A DNA stretch of 64,000 bases from Angiostrongylus vasorum (GCA_018806985.1 JADANN010000032.1:90001-154000), one strand, 5' to 3'; counted from the first letter of the stretch, positions 1-10,631 are shown. A program made the numbers and translations. The notes: generated by a model not told the origin, from the letters alone.

Positions 1-448
1 TGAAAACTTCCAGAGCATTATTATATGAAATGATTCAATACCCTTCTCATCGGCTCCAGCAAAATTCGGTTTTAGCGTTCTCGATGAAATGCGCTTCAGG
101 AAATTCCTTGTAAAGAAGATAAGAACTCCGGGAACATGAATTCCAGGAATAGACGTTTTTTGTTCCGAACACAGCAGTACAACAGAGACAAGGGAATAGT
201 CATTCTTCAGATCAGTTCCCTCCAATTATTGGTAGTAGGAACTACTCCTCTGCTTCAGCGATGTTATTTGTGATCGGCAAAACAACAACAGTTGGCATCT
301 GATTACGAAAAACTTTGTTGTTCGAAACGAGAGTATGTTCGAAGCGTAGATAACAACATCCTTCTCCCAGTTCACATATAAAGCACTATTTTTAAGGAAA
401 TAATTCGTGTTATAATGCATCGTTAGAAGTAACTGCCATATTCCAAGA

Positions 449-713
449 TTACATGTCTTCGTAATTTGGTCTATCCGTGTTCTTCACCGGCAATTTGTGT
501 CTTTCAATCCTTGCGTATTCTTTGTTAATCCATGCCTGTTCCCTTGTTTTTTGAAATGTATCTAACCATTGTGTGTGATGGCGAAAATCTCGTCCACAAT
601 CAATACACCGCTGGCAGACCTTGGTAAAGTTCCCTAACCTTTTCGTGACAACGCTTGTTTCTCGGAAACTGACAATGGTTCCTCGATCAGTAGAGGATTT
701 GCGGGAGTTCAGA
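449..713 (-). CDS. Probable terminal exon of an unrecognised protein
   Basis: An 87-codon open frame ends at a TAA (449-451, minus strand). The translation looks like real protein: it has a Cys cluster (VCQRCIDCGRDF), then a charged, aromatic-rich segment (WLDTFQKTREQAW, KEYARIERHKLPVKN) and ends NYEDM. The exon could begin just after the AG at about 714-715, where the minus strand reads TGTGTAG before the open frame, so it may be the last exon of a longer gene lying to the right. Codon choice is mixed and no repeat in the window matches it, unlike most ORFs here. I do not recognise the family. It could still be a fragment of an unfamiliar mobile element. Confidence 0.45.
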
Positions 714-724
714 ACTCTACACAT

Positions 725-2010
725 TCAAAGAATAGACTTTCCCTAGCACATTAGTCAATTATACAATGTTTATAAAATGTTCCTTCATAGTTCAATGTAC
801 TTCGCACTAAAAATTCCCAAAGGTTGGTTACAAAAATTTAACTTTCTAAAACTTCTAACAGAAGAAGAGCGCAAGTGTCAAAAAGGCATCTTCGGGAACG
901 CCATCATTTCATATTGGCTAAAATCCCGCTTGTTCGCTTGCTTTCGTGTTCAAAATGTGAGCTTTGAAGCAATAAGATAGGAGGAATATGTCATGAGTTC
1001 CAGAAAACCAGGATTTCAATATGGTGAAACGAGAGGACCCTCTGTACGCAAAAATTTATAGACTCCAACGGCTTCTATTGAAATCAAGCATATTTACTAT
1101 GAGCTTAGATGCGTCAGTTTAAACTAAAGGAGGCCAATATTTCCCCATGGTAAGACTTATACAGTGTTCACGTCGTCGCTTAACTGTTAGGATTTTCAAA
1201 GTGAAATCCGGTTTTTTTTTTCGCCTATCCAATACGATGATTTCCAATCACTACAGCGGCTAGAGATGAAATAGTAGTCAATTACTCGCTGGAAAATGAG
1301 AATGTGAACTCATCAGAACAAACACTGTGTAAACATGATGAGTCTTGATAAGCAACGAAATGAAGCTATCCATTTTCTGTGCTTCACAGGAATGATTTAA
1401 GATCTTCTGTGTTCACCTACGCCTTACTAACTTTCCCAACTCTTCAACTGCCTTGAGGATTCACTTGACTCTTTGCCTAATATCAGATACATTTCGACGC
1501 GCTCTACTCAATAATGTAAAGATTTCGCTATGCGAGAAACTACAGGAGACGGTTTGTAGATCCCAGCGGTTATATTTCAATTACTAAATTTCGCTACGAG
1601 CTGCGATATGTTGACTTAATTCGCCACTGTTTGGCGATTTTTTCTCTCGGATGACTCTTACACAGATTACGGCATCCCTAGGTGTTAACATAAACAACCA
1701 CCATGATAAAGTAACTTCCTTGAATCGCTTAAGCAATAAAAGCCGGTAATTTTTTAATACTCGGGATAAATACCTCTTTCAGCGTTATGACGGTCGAGCA
1801 AGGATATGGAAGTGTAAAATTAGAGAAAACACCTTACTAAACCTAATACTTCGCATGTGGAATGAGGAAGAAATTACATCTGCAGCTCATAACCAACAAA
1901 TATTATTACGACCGGAATAACATCATCACGACCATAAAATAGCTCTTAACAGAACTTTGAAATTATGTACCGAGGTAAGTCAAACAATAACAAACGCCCT
2001 CACCGCAAAT
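725..2010. other. Intergenic, nothing recognised
   Basis: AT-rich single-copy-looking DNA between the unknown exon and the ribosomal protein gene. I see no convincing ORF, tRNA or match to the repeat families found elsewhere. The 3' flank of the L19 gene lies at its right end. Confidence 0.5.
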
Positions 2011-2672
2011 TCACTTTTGTACAACAACTCTTTCATTCTCCGAGATCCTCAGCAGCAGCTCCGTCCTTTTTGTATGCTGTCGTTCTTCTCTTCTCTTACG
2101 CACCTCTTGTTCCTTTCGCGACGATCTGGTGCTTCGTCAGCTAGTTGCTTAGCACGCTTGTTCTCACTCTTCTTCCGGAAAATGTATTCCATAAGATGCT
2201 TCTTATTCGTGAAGATGCTACCCTTTGCTCGAAGACAAAGCTCATGGTACAGCTTCCTGTTGATATTCTTTGATTCACGATATCTTTTAAGTAAATTGCG
2301 GAGGACTCGCATACGCCTCATCCAAAGGACTTTTCTTGGCATACGAGCATTTCTCGTACCACGTCTTTTACCGTGACCAGAATGACGACCCTTAAGAACC
2401 GTACTAACATAATTAAACTGAGGGAACAACAAACGAAACAAAACCATGTGGTTAGCAAGCATACCTTCCTTCTAGCTTCTTCGTAAAGGCGTGCGCGGTA
2501 GCGCGAGTGGACCACTTCGTGCTTACGAATGATGAGGCCATCTTTTATTAATCGCCGGACTTTCTGCCTTGAGTCTGCGTTAGAAACCTCACTGACTTCA
2601 TTGGGATCCAGCCAAATTTTATTCTTCCCACATTTGAGAACAGACTCCGCAAGCCGCTTCTGGAGTAGGTTA
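2011..2672 (-). CDS. rpl-19: 60S ribosomal protein L19, two exons visible, apparent 1-nt frameshift
   Basis: L19 is a component of the cytosolic large ribosomal subunit. Exon 2465-2672 follows a CTTTCAG acceptor and encodes the conserved N-terminal half ([39 protein letters not shown]). A 74-nt GT...AG intron (2391-2464) separates it from exon 2011-2390 ([35 protein letters not shown]). The initiator exon, expected to supply only the first two residues, was not found nearby. Near 2103-2106 the frame breaks by one missing base. The next frame continues with the family's basic tail (VRKRREERQ) and stops at a TGA (2011-2013) close to the usual length. The intact intron argues against a processed pseudogene, so this is either a mutated copy or a consensus error. 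Confidence 0.88.
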
Positions 2673-3032
2673 CTGAAAGAAAACTGAAACGTGACCAGGA
2701 AAAACCTTTGTCGACGATTACAACCTTTAATGACGACAATTTTCAACTAATATATTTTTGCATAAATACTTATTTATGAAAGACAAAATAAAAAATTTAT
2801 TTATACACATATACATGCACAAGTTTTCTATTGCCGTACCATATTACATTATTATATTCACATATATCCTATATGAATGTATAATATAATTCAAAAAACC
2901 AACGTTTTATAAATTTCGGCATAAATGATGTATACATGTATATATTACGTACACACATATCATTTGTACACATATGTACATATACAGACATAAATCTATA
3001 TGTATATACATGTGTATATCTATATATATGAA

Positions 3033-3318
3033 GAGCGCGTGTGGCACAGTGGCCGGCGACACACCGCGCACTGTCGCCCTGCAACACACCCATAGGATCG
3101 ATCCTCGCGCCAGTGGCTCACCAAGCCTTCCATCTCTCCGGGGCCGGCAAATTAGTACCAGACTTGTCTGAAAGGATAACAGCACCGGCTCGATACAACG
3201 GTGGGCCACCGCGAGTCATTGTAAAAGCCAGATGTGCATTAATCACCTCCAACGATGTTTAATGAAGTCGAATGCATGGCGCATCCCTCAGGGATTGATC
3301 AACGCCGAAAGCTTTATC

Positions 3319-3322
<4 letters not shown>
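3033..3322 (+). repeat. tRNA-derived SINE, family 1
   Basis: Begins GAGCGCGTGTGGCACAGTGG, an RNA polymerase III A-box-like stretch, followed by ATCGATCCTCGCG in the B-box position. The body (CTTCCATCTC, ACCAGACTTGTCTG, GATACAACGG, AATGCATGGCGCATCCCTCA) recurs many times in the window. The 3' end, GCTTTATCC, runs straight into a (TA)n tract. Confidence 0.8.
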
Positions 3323-3384
<62 letters not shown>

Positions 3385-3415
3385 GTATATATATATATAT
3401 ATATGTTACATATAT
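3322..3415. repeat. (TA)n microsatellite
   Basis: An almost pure TA run of about 56 bp, then an imperfect continuation, directly at the tail of the family-1 SINE. The ORFs here, encoding alternating Tyr-Ile, are artefacts. Confidence 0.95.
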
Positions 3416-3429
3416 GTATTTAAATATAT

Positions 3430-3690
3430 TCTTACGAACTACCTTTGTTGACCTAACGCGAGGTTGGCATAAGTTGTCGTTGTTTTTTGTTCTTGTTCTT
3501 CTTTTTACTGTTCGATGGCTGATGTTTCGGTGATTGCGCCTTAATCAGAGCCATGCCGTTGTCAGTGAGAGCAGCCGTGTTGTTCACGTGGGATCCCCAC
3601 AAACAACAACAGCAACAAATACCAACAACAAATAACCTACACCAACCTCACGTTAGCTCAACTAGGGCAGTTCGTAAGAACACATCTAGA
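3430..3690 (-). repeat. Palindromic PLE terminal-repeat remnant with hammerhead-like core
   Basis: The left end (from CTTACGAACTACC) and right end (to GGCAGTTCGTAAG) are imperfect inverted repeats of roughly 60-70 bp, both carrying the ACGCGAGGTTGG-like motif. Between them the minus strand holds a hammerhead-like core at 3517-3552: GGCT, CTGATTA, a hairpin, GAAACATC, AGCC. The core G at the third-last position of CTGANGA is replaced by T, so this copy is probably inactive. It looks like two head-to-head terminal repeats with the coding part lost. Confidence 0.55.
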
Positions 3691-3816
3691 TAGATATATA
3701 CTACTATTCACTTTTTTTCCCTGAACAGCAAACACGAGGTTGTTACTCTACTTTTTTTGTTAACTTACTCATAAAAGGCTGAATTGTACGATGATTACTG
3801 ATTATATTGTATATAT

Positions 3817-3854
3817 ACATATATGTGCATATTTTTACACCGTATATATATATA

Positions 3855-3890
<36 letters not shown>
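3817..3890. repeat. (TA)n microsatellite
   Basis: Interrupted TA-rich repeat, with a pure run at about 3858-3890. Confidence 0.9.
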
Positions 3891-3893
<3 letters not shown>

Positions 3894-3904
3894 ATTTTTT
3901 TCCT

Positions 3905-3985
3905 TTGATGAGCGATTGTTACTGAAGCACTTATTCATTCGAAACTTTTTAACGTTTCAGCGGTTTCGCCTCCTTCAGAACCAAG
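3905..3985 (-). repeat. Short hammerhead-bearing repeat (type A), decayed
   Basis: On the minus strand a core at 3950-3983 reads CTGAAGGAGGCG, a hairpin, then GCTGAAACGTTA. It is followed by AGTAACAATCGCTCATCAAA, which matches the 3' part of the other type-A copies (35450-35560, 36660-36780, 46600-46730). Confidence 0.45.
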
Positions 3986-4064
3986 AGCTCAGTGAAACAC
4001 TATTTTGTTATATTATATTGCATTTTATTATATATCATAATGCATCACATCAGTTCCTTCTAAA

Positions 4065-4440
4065 GGTTTATCGCCTTATCGTGGCTGGGAGGTGTTCCTG
4101 GGTGTCGGGCTGCAATGCACAGAAGGGGGGATTCGTCCCCCGGCAGGGTCTCCCAGGCTCAGAAGGAGTCTGACGTTTCCGTCAGCAAGCCTAGCTAAGA
4201 GTAAACCAATCCTAGGATCTACCACCGTCCTGGTGTCAAAGTTGTGTGGTGGCAAATCTCACTCTGATCCACAAGGGCTGCGACTGCTTGTGGTGGTGAA
4301 GACCTGGGGCAGACTTCGGCCACGCTGACCTCGGGATTCCCGAAAAACACAATGGCTTAACCAGCACATTTCCGAAAAAAGGAGATTATGCTGGGGCCCG
4401 CGCAAATAGTGAGGTCGGGCCACTCAAGTATCAAGTATCA
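4065..4440 (+). repeat. Short interspersed family 3 (RTE-tailed)
   Basis: About 375 bp, with full relatives at 42752-43135 and 56385-56762. It starts near CGCCTTATCGTGGCTGGGAG and contains TCCACAAGGGCTGCGACTGC. It ends GCTGGGGCCCGCGCAAATAG followed by a CAAGTATCAAGTATC tail. The last 60-70 bp match the 3' end of the RTE at 19820-21590. No tRNA-like promoter is visible. Confidence 0.7.
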
Positions 4441-4497
4441 CATTAGTTTTGTGTTGTATATTACCATATTGTATCCTTATATCCGTATACATATACG

Positions 4498-4583
4498 TGT
4501 ATAAGCGTATACAAACCGAAATATGTGTATATACACACATACACGCGTATACATATATATGTATATATGTGTGTATATACATA

Positions 4584-4626
<43 letters not shown>
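4498..4626. repeat. AT/ATAC-rich simple repeat
   Basis: Alternating TA/CA-rich DNA ending in a pure (TA)n run at about 4587-4624, immediately 5' of a family-1 SINE. Confidence 0.9.
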
Positions 4627-4628
<2 letters not shown>

Positions 4629-4632
4629 CTAT

Positions 4633-4845
4633 GAGCGCGTGTGGCGCAGTGGTCGGAGGCGCTTTGCAACAGACACGTGGAATCGATCTCCACGCCCAAT
4701 GCCAGACTTGTCTGGGAGGACAGCATCAGGCCACCGGGAGTCATTGTCAAGGCCAGATTTGCATTCAGTCACCTCCAAACGATGCTTAGTCAAGTCGAAT
4801 GAGTGGCACATCCCTCAGGATTGATAAACGCCGAGAGCTTTATAT
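4633..4845 (+). repeat. tRNA-derived SINE, family 1, internally deleted
   Basis: Head GAGCGCGTGTGGCGCAGTGG is a good A box, followed by GGAATCGATCTCCACGCCC. Two body segments present in full copies (around GGCAAATTGGTACC and GGCTCGATACATCGG) are missing. The tail is CCGAGAGCTTTAT. Confidence 0.8.
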
Positions 4846-5001
4846 TTTCTTTATGTATACCTAAGTGTTTCTAAACATATTAATGCGTGTAGCCAGCAAA
4901 ACAGGTGTAACAGCGTATTCACACCAACTTATTAAACTCGCACTTAAGCTGTAACTACTGCACACAGTCATACTAAATGTTCCTACAGAAATATGGATAA
5001 A

Positions 5002-5280
5002 CGATAAAGCTCTCGGCTTTGATGAACCCTTAGAGGATGCGCCATGCCTTCAACTTCGTTAAGCATCGTTGGAGCTGATTGAATGCCTATCTGGCCTTTA
5101 CAATGACTCGCGGTGGTCTACCGATGTATCGAGCCAGTGCCGCTATCCTCCCAGACAACTCTGGTACCAATTTGCCGACCCCCAGTGGGAAGGAAGGGTT
5201 GGTGAGCTACGGGCGTAGGGGAATCGATCCAATGTGTGTGTCGCAGTGCGCCTCCGACCACTTTGCCACACGTGCCCTTC
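5002..5280 (-). repeat. tRNA-derived SINE, family 1
   Basis: Inverted copy: the tail ATAAAGCTCTCGGC is at the left and the head, reading as CACTTTGCCACACGTGCCC on the plus strand, is at the right. It has the full set of family-1 body motifs. Confidence 0.8.
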
Positions 5281-5607
5281 TCATATACAGAAATAGAGCA
5301 GAGGGAAAATACTTCAAATAAATGTATAAACTTTAATAAACAAAAAAAACTAACAACTTAAGACACACCTCTTTTTGCACCTGTCCTTCGAAGGGAGCTG
5401 TGAAGAAAACAGCGAACACTTTTCCTGCCGATCGATTAGATCTGCAGGTTGGTACTGATGGCGGTTACTGTATAGGTTTCGTCTCACCGATCTGTTTGGT
5501 GCCAGTGCTATGGGTGATGAATGGAAATTCGTTAAGATGTGTAGTGCTACTCTTTAATAGGAATACAGTGAATTTTGTGAATGAAAGTTAGCATTTGGGA
5601 AGGGATT

Positions 5608-5766
5608 GGCGCGTGTAGCGCAGTAGTTAGAGGTGCCTTGCGATGCCCACGTCAGTGTTTCTATCCCGGGTCTCGGATTCACTCAGGCTTCCATCCATAC
5701 GGTGTCAGTAGATTTGTGCCAGACTTGTCTGGTAGGACAGACACTGACTTGATACATCATTAGGCC
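5608..5766 (+). repeat. tRNA-derived SINE, family 1, 3' truncated
   Basis: Head GCGCGTGTAGCGCAGTAG, body CCAGACTTGTCTGG and GATACATCATTAGGCC. The last quarter is absent. Confidence 0.65.
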
Positions 5767-5845
5767 TGTAATGTTCGCAGATTTCTAGAACGCCGTAGAC
5801 GCACCGTTAAGGGAAAACACTTCCTAAGAGGAAAACAAACCAAGG

Positions 5846-5998
5846 GCCTCGGTGGTGCAGTTGGTAACAAGTGAGCCCACGGGAAGCGTGATCTCAGGTT
5901 CGAATTCGGCCTATGATCGAAGTTCTGCAAATATCTTAGTATCATTGCAGTTCTATTTCACATAATACCTTGCCGTGAAGAAAAACAGTAAATAGATG
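5846..5998 (+). repeat. tRNA-derived SINE, family 2 (divergent subfamily)
   Basis: The tRNA-like head has A box TGGTGCAGTTGGTAACA and B box AGGTTCGAATTCGG. It is followed by the family-2 tail (TCTGCAAATATCTTAGTATC, CAGTAAATAGATG). The 37728-37880 copy shares this head variant. Confidence 0.65.
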
Positions 5999-6218
5999 AA
6001 AAACTATACGTAGCGACTTACTATGATCTTAATTCCTACTCATTCATTTTTAAATAATTCCCCTTTTAGATTAGGATTATGCTATTTCGACCATTCATAT
6101 CTCGTCGAGAAGATGCTGACTACGCTGCATATATTATACATCAATGTAATACAAGTTTAATGGTATTTGTTTCAATAATCACCAGTAACACTTCTTTTTA
6201 AACGAATATTTACCACCA

Positions 6219-6408
6219 CAATGATGCTGAGATATTTGCAAAACTCCGGACCACAGGTGTTCATGGTGGGGAACGAACGCGGTATTAGCCTTTACGGCGC
6301 CTAACGCTTTGACCACCACACCATGCGGGTCCTTCGTTTCGCTTGACTCTAGTTCTATCGATCAGTGCCATCACCAATCACCCGTCAACGGAACTTATCC
6401 GGAGATCC
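6219..6408 (-). repeat. tRNA-derived SINE, family 2
   Basis: On the plus strand it reads CTGAGATATTTGCAAAACTC ... GAACGAACGCGG ... CACCACACCATGCGGG ... TCACCCGTCAACGG, so the tRNA-like head (GCATGGTGTGGTGG) is on the minus strand. Related copies lie at 28405, 30368, 44475 and elsewhere. Confidence 0.75.
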
Positions 6409-6550
6409 ACGGTTATTTACAATTTCACATAAATCCTTCTCGAAGGACTACCTGTGAAAACGACAATCGGCGATTTTTTAATGAGATTTTCCTGGATTTC
6501 AATGTTCTGGAAACGATTTACAACATTCCTCTACCTATATAACCTTCATA

Positions 6551-6612
6551 GAGTGCTTGTAGCGCAGTGGTCAGAGGCGCCCTGCAATACACATGATGTT
6601 GGGACGGCTCGT
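6551..6612 (+). repeat. Family-1 SINE head abutting the BEL LTR
   Basis: GAGTGCTTGTAGCGCAGTGG followed by CAGAGGCGCCCTGCAATACA. The SINE stops where the inferred LTR (TGATATAGG) begins. No continuation was found beyond the other end of the element. Confidence 0.55.
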
Positions 6613-6759
6613 TGATATAGGAATACCAAGTAGTTAAGAAGATTCGGTTGGAATTAGCTGCTCGCCTTTGTCTGTGCCACGCGGGACTTCTTGCGATTAG
6701 CAGTCACAATGCAGGACACCTCAAACTTGGGTAATTAAGCTGTTTATCATAATTATACA

Positions 6760-6938
6760 ACAATTATGGTATAACAATACAACTGTACAATTAATACAAC
6801 AATGATACAAGTAATGAATTGGCACAGCCTGATCACTGGTGTTCAGGTTGCACAACAATTATGGCATAACAATACAACTGTACAATTAATACAACAATGA
6901 TACAAGTTATGAATTGGCGCAGTCTGATCACTGGTGTT
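6760..6938. repeat. Two-copy tandem duplication inside the LTR
   Basis: Two units of about 87-90 bp, each running from ACAACAATTATGG to CACTGGTGTTCAGGTTGC, differ at only a few bases (for example TTGGCACAGCC versus TTGGCGCAGTC). Confidence 0.9.
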
Positions 6939-7055
6939 CAGGTTGCTTATGAGTGAAGAGGTTGTCATATGAATTCCACTACATGAAATGGATGTGAGGA
7001 AACGACAAGATGCCTTGGGCAGCATTGCTGTGAACTGAGCGAGCTAACCGTGGAG

Positions 7056-7070
7056 CCGTTTATATACCCT
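7056..7070 (-). promoter_or_regulatory. Putative TATA box of the retrotransposon LTR
   Basis: The minus strand reads GGGTATATAAACGG within the inferred LTR, the typical position of an RNA polymerase II TATA element. This rests on motif and context only. Confidence 0.4.
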
Positions 7071-7691
7071 TCGTGCTAGCCGGAGTCAGGCTACAGTAGG
7101 CGGAAAGACGGTTTACCACTAAGGGTTGCTGGAATGCAAGTTCGAAACGCTTGACCCTAAGATTATCAGATCGTCATAGGAATAAGGTCACCGGAAACAG
7201 CATCCGAAATGCTTTCACACAGAGAACATTCCAGTGTTCGTGAAGAATGTTCTCTATATTCCCCCCACCCTCGCAAGAGCACAGGGAGTGAATGTGCGGC
7301 AAAGAGTCAAACCGTTTATGTCGCCATTGATGACAATCCTGATACTTTGTGGAGCAGTGTTTGCATCGCGGTGCTGGATTGTCCTGTAGGGTGGAGGCTC
7401 CTCGTTTGAGTTGCACTGCTCGTAGTTGGCTTGTGTTGTCGGTTCCCGTTTGTGTTGCTACTTTGATTGGTGTTTGTGTGCTGGCGTCCTTCTGTGGTGC
7501 TCGTGGAGTTTGAGTAGATATTGTTTATTAGTATTGCGGTGCGGCATTGTGGATTGATAAACTAGGTCGTATTGACGTTGATGCTAGTTGCTTGTTAGGG
7601 TGTTGTGTGGAGAAAGCACGGTAGCGAATAATAGAGTAGAATAGGAGAGCACGTTGAATAGAAATTCAGAACATGCCATATGTTGAGCGAT

Positions 7692-10490
7692 TTACAATAG
7701 TTTGGTGTGCGTAGGAGTTGACTTTTTAAAGGGACTTAGGCGGATGAGACAAATTAGTCTGCCAATATTTCGTAAAAGTAGATTGATTGTTTTCAACATG
7801 CATAATCCGACTCGGATTGTACAAATAGGTAGAGACGCGTAGGAGAGCACGAATAATATAATTAGAAGAATAAAGACAGCAATAAGTGTTTTACAGTCAT
7901 TCATGAATTTATCGGCTGTGTGCCAGAAATCTGGCCATTGGACTTCGAATTCCGTGCATATGGTTATCCATTCGTCCTTATGGGAATATGGCAGGACATG
8001 GTCCCAATTGTACTTGTCTTTCCATCGGCTGCGTAAGAATACCCTTGCTTTATGAAGTAAAGGTGCTAGAAAGCCCATAGGGTCGTATGCTGACGCTAAC
8101 GTGCTAGCCACCGTTAGCTTGGTGATACGTTGACTTGTTCTTGTCATGCATGTTATCTGTAGACAGTCGGGGTTGGTGTTCCTTTGTATTCCCACCACTT
8201 TCGGTAATTTGCTGTCTGCTTTATCATCAGAGGGTATTTTTTGCCATTAGGTCAATATTATTGGAAACGATTTCGCGAAGATTCATGTTGAGGTCACTGA
8301 ATATTTGTTTTATGCGTAAGTAGATCTGAAATGCTTCTTTGAGGTCATCGACGGTTACAATTAGGTTGTCCACGTATAAGTTGTCTTTGAGTTGATTATT
8401 AGTTCCCCCTTTTTCTTTGTATTGATCAAGATGAAAATGTACTGTTCCGGCTAAAAGAAAGGATGATGTGTTTAGTCCGAAAATCACTCTAGTGAATCGT
8501 AGGGTTTTAACATTGTTCGGAAATGGTGGCGATCTGTGATCATGTAGCCAAAGGCATCGTGTGGCATCGCGATCGTCCTCATGGAGTCGGGCTTACAGAA
8601 AGGCCTTTTCAACGTCTGATGTAATCGCGATTCGTCCGATTCTAAAGCGAAGGAAGATTCCGAACAACTGTGAGAGGATCACTGATCCTCGGTGTAAGAC
8701 GTCGTTGAGTGATGGGCATCCCTTGTAGTGAGCTGATGCGTCATAAACTATTCTGATCTTAGTGGTGTTTTTATTGGGAGTTATGACTGCTTGGTGAGGG
8801 AAATGTAATGATCTCGGGAACTTTGTGGGGTTTCCTGTTCGTTGTTTTCTTCTAGGATGTGCAGGCGAAGTTGTTCTTCGAATATGTCATTGTACCTAGC
8901 GAGCAAATCTTTGTTGTTTTGTAGGGATTTCCAAACACTTACGAGTCTAATGAGTGCAATTGCTCTATTATCAGGTAGTGATAGCTGTACGTCTTTCCAA
9001 GGTAGACGAACGTAATAACCGTCTAATCTTTTTTCCAATGGTTTTGTTGAAGGTTTGCCATACTTGCTGATATGTCAGTGCTTCTTTCATTTTTGCGGAG
9101 TTCGTGAATTCTTTTGTTCCGGCAGATTCGAGGGTCCAAAATTGTTCCCATTTGACTGCTTCGTCTTCATCCGTTTCTGAATCTTCAGTAAGGCAAGCAT
9201 GGACTTGACATTCCAATGTCCGATGCTGAACGCACTTATTCATTTCATCTTCATCGACTTGCACATGTGTTGATCCCATCTGTCTAGTTCATCTTTGAAA
9301 TCCTGTGTAGGCAATGTGCTTCCCTTCTTCGCTTTGTTGTACTTGTAACAACACTTTATCACCTTCTTTTTGTAGTGAGGGAGGGCTTTTGAGTTGTCCT
9401 GTACATAAATGACCAAGACACGTTGGAATAAGATGTAGTCCGGCTGATAGTTCAATGTGTGGTTTATCGTTTTTCATCAGGGCCCACAGTTGGTCGCATC
9501 CGAGTAGAATGGAAGGTCGGCCCAGGGGCGTTGTTTTACTTACCTCAATTTGGAGGTTGTTTCTTACAATGAAGCCTATATCATCTGGAAAAATTGATGG
9601 CGGTTTAAACGGCTTCGTTATCGCATTATGTGTGAACAAGAATAACGATATTTGATGGCCGCCCGCGTCCCATACCTGTAGTGGGACCTTTCGTGAAACG
9701 CGTTCTTGCACATTGTTTGAGCCGAATGTGTTCAGTCTTAGTTTAATTTCTTCTTTCGTCGGTACATAGAGCTTTTGTGCAAGTTTCTCGTCGATAAAGG
9801 ATAACTCGGCTCCCGTGTCCAGTAAGACGGAAACTTTCTCTAATTGTTTTGTGGTTGGGTTCATTAGAGTCAATTCCCCTGTGGGGAAGAAAGTTAATTG
9901 CAATTTTGTGCTGGAGTTCGTTGAAGTTTTGTCTTCGGCCGGTGTCTCTTCTAGAACATAGTTTATTTGGGACGTAGAAGTCGGCCTTTTATGCGCTTTT
10001 TTCTTTGTATTTACTGACGTTGGCCTCATTTTTTGGCGTTCGTATTCTTCGCAGGTGTTAGGAACGTCTTGTCCTTTGGTGTGGAAAAGAAACAGCATGA
10101 TGTGTGGTGACGTTTCTGGCACTTACGATATGACGACCCGTTGCACTGAACTGTGCAGTGGAATGGAGAGACGCAAATATGGCATAGTTTATTATTTTGA
10201 AGGCACTGGTATCTTCTTTGAGGGGTTTCGTATTTAGTGCAGTAGAAAGGCATGCATGGTTGCCTTTACAATACATGCACAAGAGCTTTGTTGTTATCGA
10301 TTGTAGAGGCTCCCCTTTTAAGAAACTAAGCTAGTAATTGAATTTTTGTAGCTCGGAAATGTTTTGTGAATTACGTTTAAGTTGAAAAAGCTCCCAAATG
10401 TTATTCCAGTCCTATATGTCGCCGTTGAATGTTGGGATTGGGATTTTGGGTAGCTTCAGATTTTTTCACTATCGCAGTGATAGTGGATTC
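7692..10490 (-). pseudogene. BEL/Pao LTR retrotransposon gag-pol remnant, decayed
   Basis: Minus-strand fragments appear in the order expected for the family. First is a gag segment of the DUF1759 type (about 10310-10490, KLPKIPIPTFNGDI, then an in-frame stop, then FLKGEPLQSI). Next are Cys/His knuckles (about 10040-10282, CMYCKGNHAC, LCHICVSPFHC) and an aspartic protease with the DTGA motif (VLLDTGAELSFIDEKLAQKL; ORF 9289-10122). The reverse transcriptase spans about 8227-9040 (DGYYVRLPWKD, DVEKAFL then a stop, FGLNTSSFLLAG, NLYVDNLI). The Pao-specific region follows (YDPMGFLAPLLHKARVFLRS). The frame then runs directly into WHTADKFMNDCKT and a strongly hydrophobic helix (TLIAVFILLIILFVLSYASL), so the rest of pol is missing. 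Several frameshifts and stops make it non-functional. Confidence 0.85.
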
Positions 10491-10631
10491 ATCTTTCCCA
10501 CTGTTCGTAGTGAGCAGTCTAAAGCACCGTAGTATTCATAGCCGAAGTTTAAGCTATTCATCAGAAAGTCCGGCACAAAACTAAGGAAGAAATCGTAAAA
10601 TTAAGTATTGGTTGTGGGAAAGCCTCAGCAT

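Larger units (their letters stand above)
6613..7696 (-). repeat. LTR of the BEL/Pao element
   Basis: This is the non-coding block downstream of the pol remnant in element orientation. Boundaries are inferred from TG (6613) and CA (7696) ends, giving about 1084 bp. On the minus strand a TATA-like GGGTATATAAAC (rc of 7058-7069) is followed by a short distance to a possible start in CTCAGTTCACAGC. It contains an 87-bp tandem duplication (about 6760-6938). The matching second LTR was not found beyond 10490. Confidence 0.5.

Noticed and set aside
3232..3533. Tyr-Ile repeat ORFs here and at 4424-4824
   Set aside because: Translation of (TA)n tracts running on into SINE sequence.
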